Below are positions 26,067-33,600 of a stretch of DNA of 33,600 nt, one piece after another. The stretch is from Methylobrevis pamukkalensis (GTDB taxonomy: Bacteria > Pseudomonadota > Alphaproteobacteria > Rhizobiales > Pleomorphomonadaceae). Positions within the stretch are counted from its first letter, which is position 1. Each line of letters starts with the position of its first letter. Location: positions 1 to 33,600 of the forward strand of contig NZ_MCRJ01000034.1 of NCBI RefSeq assembly GCF_001720135.1, written 5' to 3'. Made by a program: the position numbers and the translations under genes. A model generated the notes under the pieces. The model ran no database searches. It was not told where the DNA came from and saw only the letters and a program-made list of their open reading frames with translations.

Positions 26067-26528
26067 TCATATCGGAAGCTTCGTCGTCCGCTTCACCGTG
26101 CGCAGCGTCAGGGTGGACTGGACGCGGACGACGCCGGGCAGGGGGGTCAGGATCTCGGTGTGGATCCGCTCCAGATCACGGCTGTCGTGGTAGACGACGC
26201 GCAGCAGGTAGTCGTGCTGGCCGGCGAGCAGGTAGCATTCGGTGATCTCCGGCACATGGCGCACCGCCTGCTCGAAGGTGTCGAGCGCCTTGCGGCCCTG
26301 GCTATCGAGGGTGACGGAGACATAGGCCGTGCCCGGCACCCCGGCGAGCCGGGGGTCGAGCAGTGCCACGGTGCGCGCGATCAGTCCGCTTTCTTCCAGC
26401 AGCCGCACCCGCCGGAGGCAGGCCGACGGCGAGAGATTGACGCCTGCGGCAAGCTCGGCGTTGGTGAGACGCCCGTTCTCCTGAAGCGCGTTGAGAATGG
26501 CGCGGTCGGTGCCATCAAGCTGGGTCAT
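26067..26528 (-). CDS. aldR: Lrp/AsnC-family regulator, likely AldR-type
   Basis: This 153-residue regulator has an N-terminal winged helix-turn-helix (about 4-60: DRAILNALQENGRLTNAELA, LSPSACLRRVRLLEESG) and a C-terminal RAM effector domain (about 70-145) with TECYLLAGQHDYLLRVVY. Such proteins form dimers to octamers and sense amino acids. It is divergent from the alanine dehydrogenase gene, the classical arrangement of an AldR-type activator, so control of ald in response to alanine is likely. The start MTQLDG at 26528 was chosen over 26624, which would add unrelated residues. Palindromes in the shared gap are candidate sites. Confidence 0.88.
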   Translation of the reverse strand: MTQLDGTDRAILNALQENGRLTNAELAAGVNLSPSACLRRVRLLEESGLIARTVALLDPRLAGVPGTAYVSVTLDSQGRKALDTFEQAVRHVPEITECYLLAGQHDYLLRVVYHDSRDLERIHTEILTPLPGVVRVQSTLTLRTVKRTTKLPI

Positions 26529-26557
26529 TGAAAGATCCTGCGGTAAATTGCCGTGAT

Positions 26558-26615
26558 TGTCGCAGATCATGCGACATCTGTGATCGGCCGTCCCGTTCTT
26601 TCGCAGGAAATTGCG
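26558..26615. promoter_or_regulatory. Paired palindromes, candidate AldR operators
   Basis: TGTCGCA-GATCA-TGCGACA (26558-26576) is a perfect inverted repeat. A weaker copy, TTTCGCA-GGAAAT-TGCG, lies at 26599-26615. Their centres are about 41 bases apart, close to four helical turns, which suits a multimeric Lrp-type protein wrapping DNA between the two divergent genes. Confidence 0.55.
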
Positions 26616-26728
26616 CCGGCACACTGCGATCCTGATTGTCTCGACAACAACAGCAGGGGCCGGCCCGGCAACCGAAAAACGCCGACAAGGCGGGTGCGGG
26701 GCGCGGCATGCAGCAGGAGATCACCATC

Positions 26729-27846
<1,118 letters not shown>

Positions 27847-27855
27847 TGTGGCAGA

Positions 27856-27889
27856 GGCGGCGCAGCGGCAGACTCGCCGCTGCGCCGCC
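27856..27889. terminator. Bidirectional stem-loop between ald and the DUF3309 gene
   Basis: GGCGGCGCAGCGGC and GCCGCTGCGCCGCC form a perfect 14-base-pair stem with a six-base loop between two convergent genes. Neither side has a real T-run. Confidence 0.6.
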
Positions 27890-27894
27890 TGTTC

Positions 27895-28053
27895 TCAGAT
27901 GCGTCCGAGCAGCAGCAGGATCAGCACGACGATCAGCACGGCGCCCAGAATGCCGGACGGCCCGTAGCCCCAGGACCGCGAGTGCGGCCACGACGGAATG
28001 ACGCCGATCAGCAGCAGGACGAGGACGATGAGAAGGATGGTACCGACAGACAT
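27895..28053 (-). CDS. DUF3309 family tiny membrane protein
   Basis: This 52-residue protein has two hydrophobic helices (about 4-19 and 33-49) joined by the family hallmark PSWPHSRSWGYGPSG. It belongs to DUF3309, found mainly in alphaproteobacteria and of unknown function; it sits in the inner membrane. The ATG at 28053 follows GGGAG. A perfect EcfG-type promoter lies upstream, so it is very likely part of the general stress regulon. The leader contains a 9-base-pair hairpin (28078-28101). Confidence 0.9.
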   Translation of the reverse strand: MSVGTILLIVLVLLLIGVIPSWPHSRSWGYGPSGILGAVLIVVLILLLLGRI

Positions 28054-28077
28054 GGCGTGAACTCCCGTTCGTCGCGG

Positions 28078-28101
28078 CAGACCGGCAACAGCGCCGGTCT
28101 G
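28078..28101 (-). other. Leader hairpin in the DUF3309 transcript
   Basis: CAGACCGGC and GCCGGTCTG pair over nine positions with a six-base loop, about 11 bases after the predicted EcfG start point and 24 bases before the start codon. It may stabilise the mRNA or limit ribosome access. Confidence 0.4.
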
Positions 28102-28119
28102 TGCGAGGTTCGGAAGCTG

Positions 28120-28145
28120 AACGCGCCCATGGCTGCCGACGTTCC
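28120..28145 (-). promoter_or_regulatory. EcfG-type general stress promoter (GGAAC-N17-CGTT)
   Basis: On the minus strand GGAAC (28145-28141) and CGTT (28123-28120) are separated by 17 bases, a full match to the EcfG consensus. The start point would be near 28112, leaving a leader of about 60 bases before the DUF3309 ATG. Confidence 0.72.
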
Positions 28146-28200
28146 GGCAAAATCCTGCCGACTGAAGATCAGTTGACGGACACAACCGCGCGCGTGACCG

Positions 28201-29433
28201 TCAGCGGCGGAACACCGCCACCGCCTCCACATGCGCGGACCAGAGAAACTGGTCCACCGGCGTGACCCGCTCCAGCCGGTAGCCGCCATCGACCAGCAGG
28301 CGGGCATCGCGGGCAAGCGTGGCCGGATTGCACGAGACGGCGACGATCACCGGCACCTTCGAGGCGGCAAGCTCGGCTGCCTGCGCCGAGGCGCCGGCCC
28401 GCGGCGGATCGAACACCACCGCGTCGAAGCGGGCGAGTTCCTTGGCGGTGACCGGCCGGCGGAACAGGTCGCGCCGCTGGGTCGTCAGCCGGCGCAGGCC
28501 CTTGGCAAAGCGCAAGCCCTTGTCGAGGGCGGCGAGCGCCGGGGCATCGCCTTCCACCGCATGGACCTTGGCGGTCTCGGCGAGCCGGAAGGCGAAGGTG
28601 CCGGCGCCGGCGAAGAGGTCCGCGACCTCGTTCGCCTTGCCCACGGCGGCAACGACAAGCGCGGCAAGCGCCGCCTCGCCCGCTTCGGCGGCCTGCAGGA
28701 AGCCGCCGGGCGGCGGGGTCACGTCCACCGTCCCGAAGCGGACCGTCGGGGCGATCCGCTCCATCATCACCTCGTCGCCGGCCGAAAGCCGGGCGAGCCG
28801 GATGTCGCCGGCGATCCGCACCAGATCGAGCCGCAACCGGTCGAGGTCCTTGCCCGGCACGCCGCCGAGCGCCACGTCGAGGCCGGTCGCGGTGGCCGCC
28901 ACCGTCATCGCGAGGTCGCCCTTGCGCGGGGCGGCGACGGCGGCGAGCCGGGCAAGCCCGGGCAGGGCGCCGACGATCTCCGGCCGCGAGACCGGGCAGG
29001 CGGACAGCGGCACGATCCGGTGGCTCTTGCGGCCATGGAAGCCGAACAGCAGCTTTCCGCCCTCCCGCCGGGCGGCCAGCACCACGCGGCGCCGGCTGCC
29101 GGCCGGCACCACGATCGTGGCGTCCACCTCCGGCGCAAGGCCGCGCGCGGCAAAGGCCGAGACGACCAGCTCGCGCTTGAAGGCGGCATAGGGCGCGGGG
29201 GCGAGATGCTGCAGGCTGCAGCCGCCGCAGTCGGTGAAATGCGGGCAGGCGGGGTCGATCCGCTCGGGGCTCGCCGAAAAGATCTCCAGCACGTCGCCGC
29301 GCTCGCCCGCGAACTCGGCCAGCACCTCCTCGCCCGGCAGGGTGAAGGGCAGGTAGACCGGCGCGCCGGCGTGGGCGGCGACGCCGTCGCCCTGGGCGCC
29401 GAGGCGGTCGATGGTGAGACGGGCCTCAATCAC
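28201..29433 (-). CDS. RlmD/TrmA-family 5-methyluridine RNA methyltransferase, GTG start
   Basis: This 410-residue SAM-dependent enzyme methylates uridine at C5 in rRNA or tRNA. It has an N-terminal TRAM-like domain (about 1-55) and iron-sulfur cluster cysteines (ACPHFTDCGGCSLQH, with a later ACPVSR). The methyltransferase domain shows GGFLQA, VADLFAGAGTFAF, VFDPPRAG and the catalytic Cys in VSCNPATLARD. All cluster and catalytic residues are present. The GTG start at 29433 overlaps the tlyA stop by eight bases, so translation is coupled. Which RNA site it modifies cannot be read from sequence. Confidence 0.9.
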   Translation of the reverse strand: MIEARLTIDRLGAQGDGVAAHAGAPVYLPFTLPGEEVLAEFAGERGDVLEIFSASPERIDPACPHFTDCGGCSLQHLAPAPYAAFKRELVVSAFAARGLAPEVDATIVVPAGSRRRVVLAARREGGKLLFGFHGRKSHRIVPLSACPVSRPEIVGALPGLARLAAVAAPRKGDLAMTVAATATGLDVALGGVPGKDLDRLRLDLVRIAGDIRLARLSAGDEVMMERIAPTVRFGTVDVTPPPGGFLQAAEAGEAALAALVVAAVGKANEVADLFAGAGTFAFRLAETAKVHAVEGDAPALAALDKGLRFAKGLRRLTTQRRDLFRRPVTAKELARFDAVVFDPPRAGASAQAAELAASKVPVIVAVSCNPATLARDARLLVDGGYRLERVTPVDQFLWSAHVEAVAVFRR

Positions 29434-30196
29434 GGATCGCTCCCAGAAGATGTTCGGTGTTGCCGTCGCTGCCCGTGATGGGCGAGGGGAGGCGGCCGAT
29501 CACCCGCCAGCCGGCCTGCGCGCCGACGAAGGCGGCCACCCGGTCGACGGCGCTTTCGGCAATGGCCGCATCACGCACGATGCCGCCCTTGCCCACATTC
29601 TCGCGGCCGACCTCGAACTGCGGCTTGACCAGCGCGACGAGGGCGGCGCCGGGGGCGGCAAGCTCCAGCGCCGGGCCAAGCGCGAGCGTCAGCGAGATGA
29701 AGCTGACGTCGGAGACGATGAAGCCGGGGGCCGAGGCGAGATGCTCGGGCGCAAGGTCGCGCGCGTTCAGCCCCTCGATCGAGGTGACGCGCGGATCGGC
29801 GGCAAGGCGCGGGTGGAACTGGCCGTGGCCGACGTCGATGGCGGTGACATGGGCCGCGCCGCGCCGCAGCAGCACCTCGGTGAAGCCGCCGGTGGAGGCG
29901 CCGACATCAAGGCAATGCCGGCCGGCCGGATCGAGCCCGAAGGCGCCCAGCCCGGCGACGAGCTTCAGCGCCGCCCGCGAGACATAGTCGCCGGCCGGAT
30001 CGTCGATGCCGAGCACGGCATTTTCGGTGACGTTCAGCGACGGCTTGTCGATGCGCTTGCCGTCCACCGTCACCGTGCCGCGCAGGATCGCGTCGCGCGC
30101 CCGCGACCGGCTCGGCGCAAGGCCGGCATCGACGAGCGCCTGATCGAGGCGCCGGCTTCCACCGGCTTCCTTGTTGCCAGTCGGGGCGTCCCTCAC
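29426..30196 (-). CDS. tlyA: TlyA-family 2'-O-ribose rRNA methyltransferase, GTG start
   Basis: This 256-residue protein has an S4 RNA-binding domain (about 15-75: RRLDQALVDAGLAPSRSRARDAI) and an FtsJ-type methyltransferase fold with the SAM loop DVGASTGGFTEVLL, IVSDVSFISL and VKPQFEVGRE. TlyA enzymes methylate ribose in 16S and sometimes 23S rRNA; the old name hemolysin A is misleading. The GTG at 30196 overlaps the MFS stop as GTGA. Upstream MFS and downstream RlmD-like genes complete a tightly coupled operon. Confidence 0.9.
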   Translation of the reverse strand: MRDAPTGNKEAGGSRRLDQALVDAGLAPSRSRARDAILRGTVTVDGKRIDKPSLNVTENAVLGIDDPAGDYVSRAALKLVAGLGAFGLDPAGRHCLDVGASTGGFTEVLLRRGAAHVTAIDVGHGQFHPRLAADPRVTSIEGLNARDLAPEHLASAPGFIVSDVSFISLTLALGPALELAAPGAALVALVKPQFEVGRENVGKGGIVRDAAIAESAVDRVAAFVGAQAGWRVIGRLPSPITGSDGNTEHLLGAIRD

Positions 30197-31494
30197 GCGG
30201 CGGCGTCCGTCTTGGCGGCGTCGTTGGCGATGCCGCGGGCCGGATCGCGCGGCGACTGCACCATCGGGTCGCTCTCCTGCAGCGGATCGGGCGTCAGCAC
30301 GCCGCCGACCGTGGCGGTGGAGTAGAGGTCGAAGCCGGTCTTGGTGTCGCTCGCCTGCGGGCCGCGCTGGGTCATGCGCAGGATCACGAACAGGAACAGC
30401 GCGATCTGGGTGGCGGCGATGAAGAAGAACAGCGCCGAGGGGCCGAAGCTCTTCATCAGCACCGCGGCGGCGATCGGCCCGATGATCGAGCCGATGCCGT
30501 TGGCCAGCAGGATTCCGGCGGCGGTTTCCACATAGGCGCTGGGATCGGCGCGGTCATAGGCGTGGGCGGCGGCGATGGAATAGCCCGGCAGGGTGGTGAT
30601 GCCGAACAAAAGCCCGAGGGCGAGCAGCATGCCGCCCGACAGCGTCAGGCTGGCGAGCGTCACGCAGACCGTGGCGGCGAGCGCCAGCACGACGAGCAGC
30701 ACGATCCGGCGGTCGACCTTGTCGGACAGGCGCCCGACCGGCCACTGCGCCAGCGCGCCGCCGATCACCGCGACCGACATGAACACGGCGGATTCATCGG
30801 CCGACAGGCCGCGCCCGAGGCCGAAGATCGTCGCCAGCGACCAGAAGGAGCCGTTGCCGACGCCGATCATCAGGCTGCCGACGAGGCCGACCGGCGCCAT
30901 GCGGTAGAGCTTCACCGGGTTGAACTGCACCAGCGTGATCGGCGCGGGCTGGGCCGAGCGGGTCAGCGCCACCGGGATCGCCGCCACCGACACGAGGATC
31001 GAGGCCAGCGCGAACAGGGTGAAGCTGGACAGATCGGCCGTCGTCACCAGCATCTGGCCGGCCGTCATCGCCGCGAAGTTGACGACGATGTAGCTGCTCA
31101 TCAGGAAGCCGCGGTTCTCGTTGGTCGCCCGGTCGTTGAGCCAGCTTTCCACGATCAGGTAGAGCCCGGCGAGGCTGAAGCCGGTGACGGCGCGGCAGAG
31201 GGTCCAGACGACGGGATCGATCATCATCGGATGGACGATGGCGATCGCCGAGGCGGCCGAGACGAGGGCGGCAAAGGCGCGGATGTGGCCGGCGCGCAGG
31301 ATCAGGTAAGGCCCGGCGAGACACCCGGCCACGAAGCCGGCGTAATAGCCCGAGCCGATCAGGCCGATCTCGAGCGCGCCGAACTCCTCGAAGCTGGCGC
31401 GCAGCGGCGTGAGCGTGCTGAGCAGGCCGTTGCCGGCAAGAAGAAAGGCAATGCCGATGAGCAACGACGCGATCGGCGCCAGGGACTTGGCCAC
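30193..31494 (-). CDS. MFS transporter, YcaD-like
   Basis: This 433-residue permease has twelve predicted helices. The first half contains GNGLLSTLTPLR, GSGYYAGFVAGCLAGP, and CRAVTGFSLAGLYLIVESWLND, which resemble the YcaD/UMF-like branch of MFS transporters. The C-terminal 50 residues are hydrophilic (from QRGPQASDTKTG onward). The substrate is unknown. The ATG at 31494 is the first gene of an operon with tlyA and the RlmD-like gene; whether transport and RNA modification are linked is not clear. No frame damage is seen. Confidence 0.88.
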   Translation of the reverse strand: MAKSLAPIASLLIGIAFLLAGNGLLSTLTPLRASFEEFGALEIGLIGSGYYAGFVAGCLAGPYLILRAGHIRAFAALVSAASAIAIVHPMMIDPVVWTLCRAVTGFSLAGLYLIVESWLNDRATNENRGFLMSSYIVVNFAAMTAGQMLVTTADLSSFTLFALASILVSVAAIPVALTRSAQPAPITLVQFNPVKLYRMAPVGLVGSLMIGVGNGSFWSLATIFGLGRGLSADESAVFMSVAVIGGALAQWPVGRLSDKVDRRIVLLVVLALAATVCVTLASLTLSGGMLLALGLLFGITTLPGYSIAAAHAYDRADPSAYVETAAGILLANGIGSIIGPIAAAVLMKSFGPSALFFFIAATQIALFLFVILRMTQRGPQASDTKTGFDLYSTATVGGVLTPDPLQESDPMVQSPRDPARGIANDAAKTDAAA

Positions 31495-31623
31495 GAGACA
31501 TATCCGGAAAATCAGGAGAAGGGCGGCGGGACGCGGCCTCGCTGCCGTATATCACGCCGGATCATGCCTGATTTGTGACCGAAACAGAACCGCCCGCGCC
31601 GGGGAAGCATGGCAGGGATGCGG

Positions 31624-31657
31624 AAAAGGGGGCGGCGGGGCATAGATGCCGCCGCCG
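31624..31657 (-). terminator. Terminator of the quinone oxidoreductase gene
   Basis: On the minus strand a GGCGGC-rich stem with loop (GGCAT-CT-ATGCC core, with a two-base bulge) is followed by CCCCCTTTTCC. It lies 12 bases past the stop. Confidence 0.5.
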
Positions 31658-31668
31658 CCGAGCCGAGA

Positions 31669-32694
31669 TCAGGCGGGAGGCGCAAAACCTTCCAGAACCA
31701 GCTTGCCGCGCGTGCGCCCTGTCTCGATGAGCGCGTGCGCCGTCTTCAGGGTCGCCGCGTTGATCGGCCCCAGCACCTCGGTGAGGGTCGTGCGGATCCG
31801 GCCGGCATCCACGAGATCGGCGACCGCGCCGAGAAGGTGATGCTGGGCGATGATGTCGGGTGTCGCGAACAGCGACCGGGTGAACATCAGTTCCCAGTGG
31901 ATCGACACCGACTTGCGCTTGAAGGGCATCACATCAAGGCTGGACGGATCGTCGATGAGGGCGAAGCGACCCTGGGGTGCGATCAGCTCGACGATGTCGG
32001 CGAGATGGTCCTGGGTGTTCGTGGTGGAGAAGACGAGGCCGGGCGCGCCGATGCCGAGGGCGGCGACCTGCGGAGCGAGCGGCTGCGAATGATCGAGCAC
32101 GTGGTCGGCACCAAGGTCCCGCACCCAGGCTGTGCTTTCGGGGCGGGACGCGGTCGCGATCACCACAAGGTCGGTCCGCGCCTTGAGAAGCTGGATCGCG
32201 ATCGAGCCGACGCCGCCGGCGCCGCCGATGATCAGCACGGCGGGAGCGGCGCCCGGAACCGGCGTTTCCACCCGCAGCCGGTCGAACAGGGCCTCCCAGG
32301 CGGTGATCGCCGTCAACGGCAGTGCCGCTGCCGCCGCGAAGTCGAGGCTTGCCGGCATGCGGCCGACGATCCGCTCGTCCACCAGATGGAGTTCGGCATT
32401 GCTGCCGGGACGGTCGATGGCGCCCGCGTACCAGACCCGGTCGCCGGGCTGGAAAAGCGTGACCTCCGGGCCGACGGCGCGAACGATGCCGGCGACGTCC
32501 CAGCCGAGCACCTTCCATGTTCCCTCGAGCGGCGTGACGCCCTTGCGGATCTTCGTGTCGACGGGATTGACCGAGACGGCCCGGACCTCGACGAGGAGGT
32601 CGTGGGCGCCGGCCACGGGGTCCGGCAGGTCGACGTCGACCAGCGAGGTCTCGGCGGTGATGGGCTGCGGTTTCTGATAGGCGACGGCACGCAT
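31669..32694 (-). CDS. Zinc-type MDR alcohol dehydrogenase / quinone oxidoreductase
   Basis: This 341-residue MDR-superfamily enzyme has the N-terminal catalytic-domain segments VRAVSVNPVDTKIRKG and VLGWDVAGIVRAVG and the nucleotide loop IIGGAGGVGSIAIQL near residue 157. It lacks the structural zinc Cys cluster, so it fits the zeta-crystallin/ZADH1-like quinone oxidoreductase group despite frequent annotation as zinc-binding. NADPH-dependent reduction of quinones or enals is expected. The ATG at 32694 follows AAGGAG. It is divergent from an HxlR-family gene, a classical regulator-target pair for electrophile response. Confidence 0.88.
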   Translation of the reverse strand: MRAVAYQKPQPITAETSLVDVDLPDPVAGAHDLLVEVRAVSVNPVDTKIRKGVTPLEGTWKVLGWDVAGIVRAVGPEVTLFQPGDRVWYAGAIDRPGSNAELHLVDERIVGRMPASLDFAAAAALPLTAITAWEALFDRLRVETPVPGAAPAVLIIGGAGGVGSIAIQLLKARTDLVVIATASRPESTAWVRDLGADHVLDHSQPLAPQVAALGIGAPGLVFSTTNTQDHLADIVELIAPQGRFALIDDPSSLDVMPFKRKSVSIHWELMFTRSLFATPDIIAQHHLLGAVADLVDAGRIRTTLTEVLGPINAATLKTAHALIETGRTRGKLVLEGFAPPA

Positions 32695-32734
32695 GGCAAG
32701 GCTCCTTTCAAGGTCTGGACGCAAGCCAGATGCG

Positions 32735-32796
32735 AGGTATCATCGCGCAACGCAAGAATGCACAAATTCGGCCCATAGGATCAGTAAGGATACCTT
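32735..32796. promoter_or_regulatory. Inverted repeat in the oxidoreductase/HxlR gap
   Basis: AGGTATC (32735-32741) and GATACCT (32789-32795) are perfect inverted copies. The second is part of the palindrome AAGG-ATA-CCTT (32786-32796), just before the HxlR start. They are candidate operators for the HxlR dimer controlling both genes. Confidence 0.4.
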
Positions 32797-32797
32797 G

Positions 32798-33199
32798 ATG
32801 TCGCGTCCGCGCGCCAAGCTCACGCAGCATTTCCCTGGCTGCCCGGTGGAATCCGCGCTGTCCTACATCGACGGAAAGTGGAAGGGCGTGATCCTGTTCC
32901 ACCTGATGGCAGGAACCTTGCGATTCAACGAGTTGCGCCGGCGCTTGCCAAGCGTCACCCAGCGCGTGCTGACCCGCCAACTGCGTGAACTGGAAGACGC
33001 GGGCATCGTGTCCCGCACCGTGCACGCGGTCGTGCCGCCCAGGGTCGACTACGCCCTCACCGCCCGTGGGCGCACGCTTCGACCCGTGATCGAGGCACTG
33101 GCCGCCTGGGGTCAAGAGAACGTGATCTGCGAGGAGGGGCAGCGTCGTCTGCGCGAGACGGATGCTGAAGTCGCTCAGGCGCTGGACGCGGTTGCGTGA
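32798..33199 (+). CDS. HxlR-family transcriptional regulator
   Basis: This 133-residue winged helix-turn-helix regulator has the family pattern CPVESALSYIDGKWKGVILFHL (about 15-36), LRFNELRRRLPSVTQRVLTRQLRELE (about 40-65) and a wing DYALTARGRTLRPV. The single Cys (Cys15) near the helix start is at the position used for electrophile or oxidant sensing in YodB/QorR-type members. The ATG at 32798 was chosen over an upstream start at 32693 that would overlap the divergent gene. Control of the neighbouring quinone oxidoreductase is likely. Confidence 0.9.
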   Translation: MSRPRAKLTQHFPGCPVESALSYIDGKWKGVILFHLMAGTLRFNELRRRLPSVTQRVLTRQLRELEDAGIVSRTVHAVVPPRVDYALTARGRTLRPVIEALAAWGQENVICEEGQRRLRETDAEVAQALDAVA

Positions 33200-33243
33200 A
33201 GCGACTGTCGGTGGCGCGATCGCCCGGCAGGGGAGATGACCGC

Positions 33244-33391
33244 CTCTCCGTATCCGTCATCCCCGCACATGCGGGGATCCAACCATCCGCAAGGGCATAC
33301 AGCCGGTAGGGAGCACGGCGGCGCCCTCCAGCACCGTTGCTCATGCCGATCGATGGGTCCCCGCATGCGCGGGGATGACGGATACGGAGAG
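33244..33391. repeat. Palindromic repeat element, copy 2 (GTCATCCCCGC family)
   Basis: CTCTCCGTATCCGTCATCCCCGC (split: CTCTCCGTATCC and GTCATCCCCGC) begins at 33244, and its inverse ends at 33391. The outer arms are perfect. Inner palindromes CCCCGC-4-GCGGGG and CCCCGC-4-GCGGGG flank a roughly 85-base centre that differs from copy 1. It lies 44 bases after the HxlR stop and may help end that transcript. Confidence 0.78.
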
Positions 33392-33465
33392 ACAGTGCGC
33401 AACGCGAAACAGCGTCGTCTCCCTCAAGGCATCAATCGACCCTGCCGACCAAAAATACTTCTCCC

Positions 33466-33600
33466 TCACTCCCCCGCCGTCACCGCCACCGGCGCCTGTG
33501 TCCCCAGCGCCGCTAGCACCGCAGCCGCGCTGCCAAGGCCGTCAACATCGCATCGCAGGACATCTGACGCTTGCCGTAAAGAATTCGGAGTCAGCTTCGC
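33466..33600 (-). CDS. C-terminal end of a protein truncated by the window edge
   Basis: On the minus strand a frame stays open from the window edge for 44 codons to a TGA at 33466-33468. The sequence ends LRCDVDGLGSAAAVLAALG and TQAPVAVTAGE. The piece QASDVLRCDVDGL faintly recalls the end of methyl-accepting chemotaxis proteins, but it is too short to assign. The start and most of the protein lie outside the window. Confidence 0.4.
   Translation of the reverse strand, partial: AKLTPNSLRQASDVLRCDVDGLGSAAAVLAALGTQAPVAVTAGE

Overview
The window is a stretch of ordinary chromosome from a high-GC alphaproteobacterium, most likely a member of the Hyphomicrobiales (Rhizobiales). This is inferred from several features: the order fabI - histidine phosphatase - aroC, lineage-typical small families (TIGR02301-like, DUF3297, DUF3309), a divergent aldR/ald pair, EcfG-type stress promoters (GGAAC-N16/17-CGTT) and CtrA-like TTAA sites. 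No rRNA, tRNA, CRISPR array, insertion sequence or prophage gene was seen.

Layout. 1-5.7 kb: meaB GTPase, a small exported protein, an MFS transporter, a SleB-type cell wall hydrolase and an AcuI/YhdH-type reductase. 5.7-9.0 kb: a large DUF2339 membrane protein downstream of a small cysteine phosphatase. 9.0-12.4 kb: a long inverted repeat, an HD-domain hydrolase, a YgfZ-like protein, and a divergent dihydroorotase-family amidohydrolase in which the first metal-binding His is Gln. 12.5-15.8 kb: a palindromic repeat, LemA and DUF2207 in one operon, and a DUF486 protein. 15.8-18.8 kb: minus-strand small genes (exported protein, unknown 89-residue protein, TIGR02301-like protein, NUDIX hydrolase, unknown protein). 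18.9-24.4 kb: SRAP/YedK, an FAD-linked 2-hydroxyacid dehydrogenase, fabI, a histidine phosphatase and aroC. 24.4-28.1 kb: DUF305, DUF3297, a lipoprotein with an EcfG-type promoter, aldR/ald and DUF3309. 28.2-33.2 kb: a coupled MFS-tlyA-RlmD-like operon, and a quinone oxidoreductase divergent from an HxlR regulator. A second copy of the palindromic repeat and the C-terminus of a minus-strand gene close the window.

Six conserved genes (MFS, DUF2339, ygfZ-like, DUF2207, FAD dehydrogenase, ald) each carry exactly one apparent single-base deletion. Restoring one base gives every one of them a continuous frame of normal family length, so consensus sequencing errors are more likely than real gene decay.

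No clearly new multi-gene system is visible. The best leads are regulatory: two perfect EcfG-type promoters (DUF3309 gene; a lower-GC lipoprotein gene that also has a TGCAAC-GT-GTTGCA operator-like palindrome), tandem CtrA-like sites before an unknown small gene, paired palindromes in the aldR/ald gap, and a palindromic repeat family whose two copies keep their outer pairing through compensating changes.
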